DNA of 64,000 nt from Cloacibacterium normanense. GTDB lineage: Bacteria; Bacteroidota; Bacteroidia; Flavobacteriales; Weeksellaceae. How positions within the stretch are numbered: position 1 is the stretch's first letter; the number at the start of each line of letters is the position of its first letter. The stretch spans positions 2,418,001 to 2,482,000 of the forward strand of contig NZ_CP034157.1 of NCBI RefSeq assembly GCF_003860565.1. The letters run 5' to 3'. The notes under the pieces are model-generated. The model was not told where the DNA came from and searched no databases. It was given only the letters and a program-made list of their open reading frames with translations. The position numbers and the translations under genes were made by a program. Of the stretch, positions 49,702-58,342 are shown piece by piece.

Positions 49702-52170
49702 TTATTTTTTAGGTTTTAAATCTTTTGGTTGCAGCGGATCATCTTGTTGCATTTCTTGCAAATTCCTTTGTTTAGAATCATTTTGCTGAATTCTTTCAGG
49801 ATTTGTAGAGCTAGAATTCACATTCTGTGGCGCAACTGCTGGTTCATTTTTCGGTGAAATAGGATTTCCGTTATCATCAAACTGTTCCACTTTTATGTCG
49901 CTTTTCAGATATTGAAGCATTTCCTTTGCTTTTATACCTTCAGGAGTTTTCGCATAATTCAGCATTAATTGTTCTAGTTGAAGAATCATGATTTCTTTTC
50001 CTGCAGTTTTTCCTGTGTTAAAGGCATTCAACAAGGTAAATTTAGGAACCAAAACATCTTTTGGATATTTCTGTAAAGTTTCTTCAATCAATTTTTTAGA
50101 ATCATCAAATTTTTCTTCAGAGTAAAGAGCAAAAGCTTGTGTATAGATTTTTTCTACCTCAGAATCAGACGTGGTGAAATCTGCCTTTTTAGGATTTTTC
50201 ACAAATTCTGCATAAGAAGTGTAAGGATATTTCTCTAAAATCAACTGTTTAGCACGTTCTGCAGCACTCGGATTTTTCTCATAATTCATAGAAAAAATTT
50301 GATACAATGCTTGCAATTCTGTTTCTTCATCAGTCTTAGAATCTACCAAATCGTAAAGTGTTTTGGTAGCTAAAGAAGTATTAGAAAAGAAGTTTTCGTA
50401 CATTCTTCCCAGACCAAGACTTGCCGTATCTCTGTCTTTTTTGAGCGCTAAAATTTCTTCTGTTTTGGTCGGAATTTTCTCAATGTAGAAATCAGGTTCA
50501 TATCTTCTAGGATCTGGAGCAGCCGTAATTCCGAGTGCTTCATTTTTAAGATCTTCTATAGAATTCATTTTGGTAGAAGTTCTCCAATTGTCTGTAAGCG
50601 CTCTATTTCCCCAGATTTGCTTAAATTCTTTTTCTCCTTTAGAAATATTGGCTTGATTGGCAAAATAGAAGCCTTTGCTTCCATTAAAATCCAAGAAAGA
50701 ATTGTTGTTGTCTGTATTCCCTAGTAAGGCAAAATCTACGGTTTCTACTCTATTTTTGCTTTCTTTTTCTGCTTTTTTACGTTCGAGTTCTTCCTTAGCT
50801 TCTTTGGCTTTTATCCCTTCAATATGTTTGTTGAAAAAGGCAATTCGCTCATCATTAGACATTTTAGTCAGTTTCAGAATGCTGTCGTTCTTTTTGATGA
50901 GATAATAATTTTTAGAAATGTCTTTTATGTTTTCGGTAAGTGATTTCAGTTCTTCTTTTGCAGGTGCATAATTCATTGCGGCATAAGCAGAATCGTAGTA
51001 TACACCAGCGCTTAAATAGTCATTATCTTCAAAAAACTTTTTCCCGATTTCATAGTAAGCCAAACCTCTAACTTGAGGATCAGATACTTTTTCTTTAATA
51101 GATTTCTGGAAAAATTCTTGCGCTTCTTCCTTTTTTCCCGCTTTTTTCGCCATTAAACCGAGCGCATAATAGAATTCATTTTTTCTAGAAGCATAGGTTC
51201 CTTTTTTACTGATTTTTTCCAAATATTCTTTTGCACCTTCGTAATCATCGTCTTTTCCGTTGAAAGTTTTGGCAATTTCTACTTGAGATTTTACTTCAAA
51301 TTCAAAATTTCTGGCGTTTTTATAAGCGGTAACGAAACTTTCTCTCGCTTCTTCATTTTTGCCAAGATTAGCAAGGATTTGTCCACGAAGAAAAGCAATT
51401 CTACTTCTTAATTTTTTGTTTTTATTGAGTTTATAAGCACTTTCTAATTCTGCTACAGCTTCTTCCTTTTTACCAGCGTTTAAAAGCATTTCCGAATAGA
51501 AAATACTGAGTAGTTTTTTCTCAGATTTTTTGAGTTTTTTATTTTCTTTCAGCTCACGGAAGGTTTCATCTGCGCGGTAATAGTCCTTCATTTTTCCGTA
51601 TGTGTACGCTTCGTAAACTTTGGCTAAAGAAAGTCTCTTGTCTTTTTTATAAATTTTTTGAACTGTATTCAGTGCGTCAAGTGCTTCTAAAGGCTTATTT
51701 TGGAACAATCTGGCTTTTGCTAAAACAAGATAAGCATCAAAAATAGTTTTGTTTTTTTCTTCGCCCTTAAACATCATCGAATGTTTATCAATCGCTTTTT
51801 GAGCCTTCATTTCTGCGATTTCTAAAGTGCTAACTCCAGTATTGGTAACAGAAGCTCCAGTTTCGGTGTCATCTCTGTAAAAATCTTCTGGCGCTACTCC
51901 TTCTTCGTTATCAGAAACGCCTAAATTTTCCATTTGAGCAGAAGAAATTTGCTCTTCGTAAGTGAGTAATTTAATGTAAGGCGCATGAAAATTATCTCGA
52001 TAAGATTTATCTCGCTGTTTCAATTCGGCATTGAGCGCTTCTTCTCCATTGAACAAAACATTGTAAAAAGTGGTGAAACCTTGATATTTACGGTTCAAAT
52101 AGCCATCTTTTCTTGGCGAACAAGCCAAAAAAACTGCAGAACCTAAAGCGAGAAGTATATATTTTTTCAT
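49702..52170 (-). CDS. porW: Type IX secretion system periplasmic lipoprotein PorW/SprE
   Basis: Starting at 52170 (MKKYILLALGSAVFLAC) gives 822 residues with lipobox Cys17; the frame extends 19 codons further to 52227, which would bury the signal peptide. The mature protein opens with a segment characteristic of SprE/PorW (RKYQGFTTFYNVLFNGEEAL) and continues with many TPR-like helical pairs, then a Pro/Gln-rich tail. PorW is an essential outer-membrane lipoprotein of the T9SS that links the motor ring to the translocon. The gene is separated by about 80 nt from maf. Confidence 0.88.
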   Translation of the reverse strand: MKKYILLALGSAVFLACSPRKDGYLNRKYQGFTTFYNVLFNGEEALNAELKQRDKSYRDNFHAPYIKLLTYEEQISSAQMENLGVSDNEEGVAPEDFYRDDTETGASVTNTGVSTLEIAEMKAQKAIDKHSMMFKGEEKNKTIFDAYLVLAKARLFQNKPLEALDALNTVQKIYKKDKRLSLAKVYEAYTYGKMKDYYRADETFRELKENKKLKKSEKKLLSIFYSEMLLNAGKKEEAVAELESAYKLNKNKKLRSRIAFLRGQILANLGKNEEARESFVTAYKNARNFEFEVKSQVEIAKTFNGKDDDYEGAKEYLEKISKKGTYASRKNEFYYALGLMAKKAGKKEEAQEFFQKSIKEKVSDPQVRGLAYYEIGKKFFEDNDYLSAGVYYDSAYAAMNYAPAKEELKSLTENIKDISKNYYLIKKNDSILKLTKMSNDERIAFFNKHIEGIKAKEAKEELERKKAEKESKNRVETVDFALLGNTDNNNSFLDFNGSKGFYFANQANISKGEKEFKQIWGNRALTDNWRTSTKMNSIEDLKNEALGITAAPDPRRYEPDFYIEKIPTKTEEILALKKDRDTASLGLGRMYENFFSNTSLATKTLYDLVDSKTDEETELQALYQIFSMNYEKNPSAAERAKQLILEKYPYTSYAEFVKNPKKADFTTSDSEVEKIYTQAFALYSEEKFDDSKKLIEETLQKYPKDVLVPKFTLLNAFNTGKTAGKEIMILQLEQLMLNYAKTPEGIKAKEMLQYLKSDIKVEQFDDNGNPISPKNEPAVAPQNVNSSSTNPERIQQNDSKQRNLQEMQQDDPLQPKDLKPKK

Positions 52171-52248
52171 GGAGTGTTTTAATAACTGAAATTGCCACAA
52201 TTTATTGTGATTGAGGCATAAAAACATTCAGTAAAAATAAGGAATTTT

Positions 52249-52809
52249 TTAGAAACCTAAATCTTTTAAAGTTTCGTAAACCAAATGTGTTGGCAATCCC
52301 ATAATTGTGTAAAAACTGCCGTTGATTTTCGAGATTTTTGCCATGCCTAACCATTCCTGAATTCCGTAGCTTCCTGCTTTGTCAAAAGGATGATAATTTT
52401 CGATGTAAAAATTGATTTCTTGGTCAGTAATTTCTGAAAATTCTACATCTGCTACATCTGTTTTAGTGATGATTTTTTCAGAACTTTTAAATGAAACTGC
52501 GGTGTAAACTTGGTGAGTTTTCCCTGACAAATGTTGAAGCATTTCTACCGATTCTTCCCTATTTTTAGGCTTTCCGAGAACTTTTCCTTCAAAGGTAACA
52601 ATGGTATCAGAAGTGAGCAAAATTTCATTTTTTTCTAAATTTCTATAAGCATCTGCTTTGAGTTCCGAAAGGTATCCTGCAATGTTTTCTACGGATAAAT
52701 TTTCTGGAAAAACTTCGTCACAATCTATAGAAACCACCTCAAAATCAAAACCTAAACTTTGTAAAAGTTCTTTTCTTCTGGGTGAATTAGAGCCGAGTAA
52801 TATTTTCAT
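52249..52809 (-). CDS. maf: Maf-type nucleoside triphosphate pyrophosphatase
   Basis: The 186-residue house-cleaning enzyme hydrolyses non-canonical or modified NTPs to NMPs. The opening LLGSNSPRRKELLQSLGF is the Maf signature, followed by SDTIVTFEGKVLGKPKN (catalytic Asp region) and KAGSYGIQE. The length is standard. A heptad tandem repeat lies directly upstream of the start. Confidence 0.94.
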   Translation of the reverse strand: MKILLGSNSPRRKELLQSLGFDFEVVSIDCDEVFPENLSVENIAGYLSELKADAYRNLEKNEILLTSDTIVTFEGKVLGKPKNREESVEMLQHLSGKTHQVYTAVSFKSSEKIITKTDVADVEFSEITDQEINFYIENYHPFDKAGSYGIQEWLGMAKISKINGSFYTIMGLPTHLVYETLKDLGF

Positions 52810-52813
52810 TTAC

Positions 52814-52841
52814 GATTTTAGATTTTAGATTTTAGATTTTA
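52814..52841. repeat. Tandem repeat of GATTTTA (4 units)
   Basis: Four perfect 7-nt units lie in the gap between maf and the kdsC-like gene, starting 5 nt upstream of the maf ATG. Confidence 0.75.
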
Positions 52842-52924
52842 AAAAGATATATAATTTACAACTTTTAATACAAACAGGAAAATTGTTTTCACTTTTTACT
52901 CTCCAATTCTACAAACTCTCCCAC

Positions 52925-53443
52925 TTAAATAGACTGCGTATCATCGTCAATCCAAGTTCCTTGCACTTTCATGACTTGTTCTATCACGTCTCTTACAGCG
53001 CCTTTTCCACCGTAAATAGGAGAAATATAGTCCGAAATTTCTTTTACTTCTGCAACAGAATTGGGCGGACAAGCCGAAATTCCAGAAATTTTCATCATTT
53101 TGATGTCTGGAATATCATCTCCCATCGTAAGAATTTCTTCGTTTTGAAGTTGATATTTGGTTTTAAACTCTTCGAATTTTTCTAATTTATGATGCACTTT
53201 TGCATAATAATCTGTGATGCCTAAATAATGAATTCTGTGACGAACCATGGGATCATCTCCGCCAGTAATCACACAGATTTTATATTTCTTTTTCAATGCT
53301 TTTACCACTGCAAAACCATCTAAAACATTCATTACTCTGCACATATTTCCTTCTGGTAATAGATAAACGCTACCGTCTGTGAAAACGCCGTCTACATCAA
53401 AAACAAAGGCTTTTATATTTTTTAATTTTTCTAAATGACTCAT
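52925..53443 (-). CDS. HAD-family phosphatase, KdsC-like
   Basis: This 172-residue protein belongs to the C0 (capless) HAD phosphatases. Motif I FDVDGVFTDG holds the nucleophile Asp16 and the acid/base Asp18. ITGG (motif II) and TMGDDIPDIKMM (motif IV) are intact. Length and motifs match KDO-8-phosphate phosphatase, which makes KDO for LPS, and the tetrameric assembly of the family. A role in another sugar phosphate pathway (e.g. KDN or sialic acid) cannot be excluded. Confidence 0.88.
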   Translation of the reverse strand: MSHLEKLKNIKAFVFDVDGVFTDGSVYLLPEGNMCRVMNVLDGFAVVKALKKKYKICVITGGDDPMVRHRIHYLGITDYYAKVHHKLEKFEEFKTKYQLQNEEILTMGDDIPDIKMMKISGISACPPNSVAEVKEISDYISPIYGGKGAVRDVIEQVMKVQGTWIDDDTQSI

Positions 53444-53452
53444 AAAATTTAC

Positions 53453-53480
53453 GATTTGAGATTTGAGATTTGAGATTTGA
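53453..53480. repeat. Tandem repeat of GATTTGA (4 units) with inverted counterparts
   Basis: Four perfect 7-nt units are followed by a diverged fifth. Inverted TAAAATC copies lie at 53508-53514 and 53522-53528, and the flanks TTTACGA / TCGTAAA can pair. Confidence 0.7.
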
Positions 53481-53526
53481 GATTTTGAAAAAAGTTATTC
53501 GTAAATCTAAAATCTTACATCTAAAA

Positions 53527-54276
53527 TCAATGATACATTTTCTTTATCGATTCGTTTAAGGTTTTATAGATTTTTAGTTTTTCTTCATCAGTTAATAAAG
53601 ATTCATGAAGCTTCAGCACTTTTTCATCATTTCTGATGGCAGGTCCAGTTTGTGCCAATTTTGGTTCTAATTCATGAATTTTCTGGGTAGTTTCGTCAAT
53701 CAATGGCAAAAAATAATCAAACGGAATTCCTTGACTATCAGAAATTTCCTTGGCTCTCGCGTACAAATGATTCACAAAATTACAAGCAAAAACCGCCGTC
53801 AAATGAATGTATTTTCGTTTTTCATCATTGGCAAGCATTACATTTTTAGAAATCTTTGAGGCCAAATTTTTCAAAATTTCTTCATCATTTTCGTTTTCTG
53901 CATCTATGAAAAATGGAATTTTAGAATAGTCTAAATTTTTTGATTTTGAAAACGTTTGAAGCGGATAAAAAACTGATTTTCTGTAATTTCCACTCAATGC
54001 TTCACGTGAAACAGAACCAGAAGTATGTGCAACCAAAGCATTTTCATTTTTGATGAGCGCTGAAACTTCAGCAATCGAAGAATCACTCACCGAAATAATG
54101 TACAAATCAGCTTCAGCAAGCGTTTTCGCAGAAAAAGGAATGGAAAACTGCTCAGAAATTTTCTGAAGTTCGGTGGTATTTCTTCCAAAAATTTGAGAAA
54201 TAGGAATTTGAGCTTCTGTAAAAGCTTTTGCTAAGTGAAATGCCACATTTCCAGAACCGATGAGTACAATTTGCAT
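53527..54276 (-). CDS. Rossmann-like and DUF2520 domain protein
   Basis: The 249-residue protein begins with a dinucleotide-binding motif (IVLIGSGNVAFHLAKAF, GSGNVA at 7-12) followed by an all-helical C-terminal DUF2520 domain (about 125-249) that resembles 6-phosphogluconate or ketopantoate reductase partners. It is probably an NAD(P)-dependent dehydrogenase of unknown substrate. Its coding sequence includes a 15/16 parS match. A -7 box lies only 4 nt before the ATG. Confidence 0.85.
   Translation of the reverse strand: MQIVLIGSGNVAFHLAKAFTEAQIPISQIFGRNTTELQKISEQFSIPFSAKTLAEADLYIISVSDSSIAEVSALIKNENALVAHTSGSVSREALSGNYRKSVFYPLQTFSKSKNLDYSKIPFFIDAENENDEEILKNLASKISKNVMLANDEKRKYIHLTAVFACNFVNHLYARAKEISDSQGIPFDYFLPLIDETTQKIHELEPKLAQTGPAIRNDEKVLKLHESLLTDEEKLKIYKTLNESIKKMYH
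53998..54013. promoter_or_regulatory. Likely third parS site (15/16) inside a coding region
   Basis: TGCTTCACGTGAAACA differs from the perfect palindrome at one position. It lies inside the DUF2520 gene, 16.5 kb from parS2. Confidence 0.6.
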
Positions 54277-54280
54277 AGAG

Positions 54281-54288
54281 CAAAGATA
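54281..54288 (-). promoter_or_regulatory. -7 box 4 nt before the DUF2520 gene
   Basis: The reverse complement reads TATCTTTG and ends 4 nt before the start codon, predicting a leaderless or near-leaderless mRNA. Confidence 0.55.
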
Positions 54289-54411
54289 AGAAATACAAGT
54301 ATTTATTGAGATTAAAATTTAAACATTAAGTCTCTATTAAGGGATTAAGTTCACTAAGAAAACATCTTAGATGTTTTTCAAAAATTAATAAAACTATGAA
54401 TTAACTTAAAT

Positions 54412-55365
54412 CTAAATTTTCTTCAAGATTTCTGAAATTTCTATTTGATTAAGACACGCGTAATCTCCTCTGTAACAAGGTTTATTGCCAAAAACAGAAC
54501 AAGGTCTGCACGCTAAATCTGCAATTTCTACAATATCTTTTTCAGATTGTCCGTATCCTAAAAAGCCAGCGAAATAATGCGTAGCTCCCCAAACCGAAAC
54601 TACTCTAGTTCCTACCAAACTTGCCAAATGCATATTGGCAGAATCCATAGAAATCATGAGTTCTAATTCAGAAATTTTCTGAAGTTCTTCTTTTAGTGAA
54701 AGTTTCCCAGCGAGAGAAGTTACATTTTCAATCTCTTGCTCCCATTTTGATAGAATTTCTACTTCCTTTTTTCCGCCACCAAAAAGATAAATTGGATGAT
54801 TTTTAGAAAGTGTTTTTACCAATTCTAGAGATTTTTCAATCGGAAGCATTTTCCCTGCATGTTGCGCAAAAGGAGCAAATCCAATTCCCGATTTTTGTTG
54901 AGTTTTTGGGAATAATTGATGAGAAAGTGTCAGCGTAAAACCTAATTTTCTAAAAACATCTGCATAACGTTCTGTAGTTGGTTTCAGTGGTTTTTTAACT
55001 TTATTTTCCTTTCTCGTAAGTAATTTTTTATCGGTTCTTCCTTTGTCAAGTGTTGCCGTTTTTTTGAAGAAAAAACTCAGAATTTTAGTGCGCAAAACAT
55101 TGTGCAAATCCGCTACAAAATCGGGCTGAAATTCCTTTTTCAGTTCTAAAGCCAATTTTCTCAATCCGAAAAATCCTTTGTAATCATCCAGATTTACACC
55201 ACGAAAAGTCAATCGCTCTACTCCATCGAATAAATCGGCAAAGTTTTTTCTGGAAACAAAAACAATTTCTGTGTCAGGATTTTGCGCCAAAAATTCTTTC
55301 AAAACAGGCACAATCATCGCTACATCTCCAAAAGCGGAAAAACGATATGCTAAGATTTTTTTCAC
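54412..55365 (-). CDS. Glycosyltransferase family 9 (heptosyltransferase-like)
   Basis: This 317-residue protein has the GT9 GT-B layout. Its N-terminal part reads ILAYRFSAFGDVAMIVPVLKEF, and the donor-site region has IYLFGGGKKE and ELMISMDSANMHLASLVGTRVVSVWGATH. Members transfer heptose or related sugars to LPS core or lipid A. Substrate is unproven here. It overlaps sufE by 4 nt (translational coupling), an unexpected functional pair that probably only shares expression. Confidence 0.9.
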   Translation of the reverse strand: MKKILAYRFSAFGDVAMIVPVLKEFLAQNPDTEIVFVSRKNFADLFDGVERLTFRGVNLDDYKGFFGLRKLALELKKEFQPDFVADLHNVLRTKILSFFFKKTATLDKGRTDKKLLTRKENKVKKPLKPTTERYADVFRKLGFTLTLSHQLFPKTQQKSGIGFAPFAQHAGKMLPIEKSLELVKTLSKNHPIYLFGGGKKEVEILSKWEQEIENVTSLAGKLSLKEELQKISELELMISMDSANMHLASLVGTRVVSVWGATHYFAGFLGYGQSEKDIVEIADLACRPCSVFGNKPCYRGDYACLNQIEISEILKKI

Positions 55366-55781
55366 GATTTTAACTGAAATGCAACGGCGTAAAACTTAAT
55401 TTGTTTGGTCATCGCCATCAAACCATTGGCTCTGGAAGGCGATAAAAACTCTTGCAAACCGATTTTTGAGATAAAATCAAAATCAGAATCCAAGATTTCT
55501 TGGGTAGAATGACCGCTGTAAATTCTCACCAAAAGAGAAACAATTCCTTTCGGTAAAATTCCGTCAGAATCTGCATTGAAGAATAATTTTCCGTCTTTAA
55601 ATTCGGCGTCTAACCAAACTTTTGACTGACAACCTTTAATCAGATTTTCTTCTGTTTTTTTGTCTTCAGGCAAACCTTTCAGTTCTTTTCCCAAGTCTAT
55701 AATGTATTCGTATTTCTGTTCCCAATCGTCCAGAAACTCGAATTCTTCTATGATTTCTTGTTGTTTTTCTTGAATTGTCAT
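55362..55781 (-). CDS. sufE: Cysteine desulfuration protein SufE
   Basis: The 139-residue protein accepts sulfur from SufS and passes it to the SufBCD scaffold for Fe-S cluster assembly. The active Cys51 lies in LIKGCQSKVWL, at the same position as in E. coli SufE. Length is standard. A -7 box sits 4 nt before the ATG. No other suf gene is in the window. Confidence 0.94.
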   Translation of the reverse strand: MTIQEKQQEIIEEFEFLDDWEQKYEYIIDLGKELKGLPEDKKTEENLIKGCQSKVWLDAEFKDGKLFFNADSDGILPKGIVSLLVRIYSGHSTQEILDSDFDFISKIGLQEFLSPSRANGLMAMTKQIKFYAVAFQLKS

Positions 55782-55785
55782 GGTA

Positions 55786-55793
55786 CAAAGGTA
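55786..55793 (-). promoter_or_regulatory. -7 box 4 nt before sufE
   Basis: The reverse complement reads TACCTTTG (TAnnTTTG) and ends 4 nt before the start codon, predicting a leaderless or near-leaderless mRNA. Confidence 0.55.
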
Positions 55794-55913
55794 AATCTTT
55801 TTTGCGGGAAGGTAGAAAGTTAAATGTTGGAAGTTTTGTAAAAAAATAGTAGATGTTTTTATTTTTGGAAATTAAATATTTATGTTAAAACTTTAACTGA
55901 CAGATAGAAACTT

Positions 55914-56747
55914 CTAATTTAAAATTATTTCTTCTACAGAATAGCCTCTACTTTTTAATAACTCTAATAACCCCTCTTTAAAATCCAGATGGTATAATCC
56001 TACAAATATAAATGCTTTTTCTTTTTCTTGAATTGCATTATCTATTTTCACAATCCAATCCTTATTTCTTAAGGTAATAAACTTCTCTTGACTTTCTCTT
56101 TCAAAGTTAAAAATGTGCTTTTTTGTTCTATATTCATTTAAAATAAGACAATTAATATTTTGATTTTCAGAATTAAGAAGTTTTATTTTAGATTTTATTA
56201 TTTCTATTAGTTTTTCTTCAGTAGTATTTGAGTAGAGATTGTGGTTTAGATAATCAAATGTTTTTTCTGTAGGTTCTAGACCTTCTAACTTTATTCTATT
56301 TTTTAGACAATATTCTTTTATAAAATCATCCATTTTCGTTTCATCAATTTTTTCTTTATCTGTTAAACAAAATTTTTGCGTAATTTTCCCATCAATAGTT
56401 ACAATTAATTCTCTTAAAGTCATTTTGTTTGAATCAATATAAGAAGGGACTATTCTTTTAATCGTTTGCAATTCATTTTTATTCATTTTTTTTAATTGCA
56501 AATTTTCATTTCTCTTATTAATGAAAATTTTTGCCGAATCAATATTTTCAGATAATGCAATTTTAGATTTTTTAAGTTTTTCTAAAATAATGTTGTTATT
56601 TAATAAAAAATCTTTTCCCAAATAATGATATGTTCCTAATATGTAAGCTTCGTTACCTTTTTTTGAGATTTTCCAAAAAATTGATTGTTGTGATAAAACA
56701 AATGATGAAAATAGAATGAATATTGCGGTTAAATTGATTTTCAACAT
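55914..56747 (-). CDS. TraB/GumN-family protein
   Basis: This 277-residue protein has a signal peptide (LTAIFILFSSFVLSQ) and the first TraB motif GTYHYLG at 38-44 (the GxxH pattern, His41), then a Glu-rich segment (SENIDSAK). A conserved C-terminal VGLYHLDFKEGLLELLKSRGY matches the second GxxH-type motif. Relatives include pheromone shutdown TraB, GumN and Tiki metalloproteases. It is probably a periplasmic metal-dependent peptidase-like protein. The coding sequence is AT-rich and it stands alone with its own promoter. Confidence 0.8.
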   Translation of the reverse strand: MLKINLTAIFILFSSFVLSQQSIFWKISKKGNEAYILGTYHYLGKDFLLNNNIILEKLKKSKIALSENIDSAKIFINKRNENLQLKKMNKNELQTIKRIVPSYIDSNKMTLRELIVTIDGKITQKFCLTDKEKIDETKMDDFIKEYCLKNRIKLEGLEPTEKTFDYLNHNLYSNTTEEKLIEIIKSKIKLLNSENQNINCLILNEYRTKKHIFNFERESQEKFITLRNKDWIVKIDNAIQEKEKAFIFVGLYHLDFKEGLLELLKSRGYSVEEIILN

Positions 56748-56776
56748 ATTATGGTGTAATTATTTTTACTAACTTT

Positions 56777-56784
56777 CAAATATA
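56777..56784 (-). promoter_or_regulatory. -7 box of the TraB/GumN gene
   Basis: The reverse complement reads TATATTTG (TAnnTTTG), 29 nt before the start. Confidence 0.6.
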
Positions 56785-56823
56785 AGCATTCTAATAATTC
56801 AATTAAATGCTATTTTAATATTA

Positions 56824-57951
56824 TTACAAACTACTTTTTGTAAATTTGAATTGCCTTTGCTGAGCTGCTACTCTTTCATAAAGTTCCAGAATTTTCGGAG
56901 CTTCATTTTCCCAGCACAGTTCTTGGGCAGCAATTTCCAGTTGAGGTAGATAAGAACTTCTTCCCTTTTCTAAAACATTTTTTACTTTTTCGGCTAAATG
57001 TTTTGGTTCGTGAGAAGTGATAAATTCGCCTACGTGATAATTTTCTACAATTTTCTGCATTTCGGGGAATTTAGAAACCACTACAGGAACTCTGGCTTGT
57101 ATGTAATCTGAGATTTTATTCGGAAGTGAGTAGTAATAACTTAAGCCTTTATTTTCTTCGATGCTTAAACCTACATCTGCTTTTTCGGTGATTTTTCTTA
57201 AATCATCTGGATGAAGATTTCCTAAGAATTTTACTTTATTTTCTAGATGTAATTTTTTAGTAAGTTGTTGATATTCTTCTAAAAAAGGACCTCTTCCTGC
57301 AATGTGAAATTCTGCATTTTCTATAAATTGCATGGCTTCAATCATCTTATCTATTCCTCTGGAATAATTGATGGTTCCTTGGTAAAGAATGATTTTAGGA
57401 GAATTTTCAACGAAACTTTTCGGTGATTCTGATTTTTGAGGAAAATTTCTAATGACAATAGGTCTTTTAATCTTATAATTGGTTTCAAACCAGTTGGCAT
57501 AAGAATCATTTGCCGTGATAAAATATTTGATTTTTCTAATCAAAGCATTTTCCAGAAGTCTCCAAACATGCTGAACCCAACGATTGGTAACAGTTGGCAT
57601 TTCGGTAAAAATCTCGTGACTATCCCAAACTAAAGGAATTCCTTTGATTTTTGAAACCAAATAATTGGGTAAAAGCGCGTCTAAATCGTTGGCGTGAAGA
57701 ATTGTATTTCGGTCGGCTTTTTTCAGCAGTTCAAAAAATAATTTCCACTGAAATTCTAAATAAGCGAAACGTAATTTTTTGGACTGTAAAGAAATTCTTG
57801 AAAATGGATAAGGTCTTTTCATTTCGGGATTCCCGCCCCAATTATTACCTATTACTTCTATTTGGTAAGCATTTTCGTGCAAGGTTTTGCAGAATTTTTC
57901 CACACGCTGATCGGTGTATAAATTATTGAAAACGCTTACCAAAATTTTCAT
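56824..57951 (-). CDS. GT4-type glycosyltransferase
   Basis: The 375-residue GT-B enzyme has an N-terminal acceptor domain (ILHANDLDALLPNYL) and a C-terminal nucleotide-sugar domain with ILYQGTINYSRGIDKMIEAM, FHIAGRGPFLEEY, VKFLGNLHPDDL and the E-x7-E-like stretch VGLSIEENKGLSYYYSLPNKISDYI. It should build a cell-surface polysaccharide or glycolipid. The small membrane protein gene lies 12 nt upstream on the same strand and is probably co-transcribed. Confidence 0.9.
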   Translation of the reverse strand: MKILVSVFNNLYTDQRVEKFCKTLHENAYQIEVIGNNWGGNPEMKRPYPFSRISLQSKKLRFAYLEFQWKLFFELLKKADRNTILHANDLDALLPNYLVSKIKGIPLVWDSHEIFTEMPTVTNRWVQHVWRLLENALIRKIKYFITANDSYANWFETNYKIKRPIVIRNFPQKSESPKSFVENSPKIILYQGTINYSRGIDKMIEAMQFIENAEFHIAGRGPFLEEYQQLTKKLHLENKVKFLGNLHPDDLRKITEKADVGLSIEENKGLSYYYSLPNKISDYIQARVPVVVSKFPEMQKIVENYHVGEFITSHEPKHLAEKVKNVLEKGRSSYLPQLEIAAQELCWENEAPKILELYERVAAQQRQFKFTKSSL

Positions 57952-57963
57952 TATGTAAAACTT

Positions 57964-58182
57964 TTAATCGTGTTTTATTAAATGATAAAGTTGTATAACG
58001 CAAAGAATTGCGTTAGGAATAATGATAGGCCACAACATTCCGCTGAAAACACCATAAATTACAAAAGCGATACAACCGATAAGATTAATCACTCTAATTT
58101 GCTTGATGTTTTTCACCATAAAGCTCAGCACTACAAAGAATGATGCAGCATAACCTACATAATTTGCCCAATTCGCGTCCAT
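57964..58182 (-). CDS. Small membrane protein, YgjV-like
   Basis: This 72-residue protein has about three hydrophobic segments (YVGYAASFFVVLSFMV, RVINLIGCIAFVIYGVF, WPIIIPNAILCVIQLY) and very little else. The pattern resembles the small inner-membrane YgjV family. Function is unknown. It is the first gene of a two-gene unit with the downstream glycosyltransferase, and a -7 box lies 20 nt before its start. Confidence 0.75.
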   Translation of the reverse strand: MDANWANYVGYAASFFVVLSFMVKNIKQIRVINLIGCIAFVIYGVFSGMLWPIIIPNAILCVIQLYHLIKHD

Positions 58183-58202
58183 TTCAAAAAAATTTAAGAC
58201 GA

Positions 58203-58210
58203 CAAAATTA
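58203..58210 (-). promoter_or_regulatory. -7 box of the small membrane protein gene
   Basis: The reverse complement reads TAATTTTG (TAnnTTTG), 20 nt before the start. Confidence 0.55.
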
Positions 58211-58279
58211 CTAATTTCCTGCTATTAATTTTGTAAAATAATGTCATAAAGTCATAATATGAGTTTGGTAAAGTATTTG

Positions 58280-58287
58280 TAACTTTG
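58280..58287 (+). promoter_or_regulatory. -7 box upstream of clpC
   Basis: TAACTTTG (TAnnTTTG) lies 55 nt before the ATG. Confidence 0.5.
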
Positions 58288-58342
58288 ATTTAGGAAATCA
58301 ATTCATATTGACTTCATTAGAATTTTATTGAGAGAAATTATC

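Noticed and set aside
58328-58342. Upstream TTG start for clpC
   Set aside because: The ATG at 58343 gives the conserved ClpC N terminus; the five extra residues are not typical.
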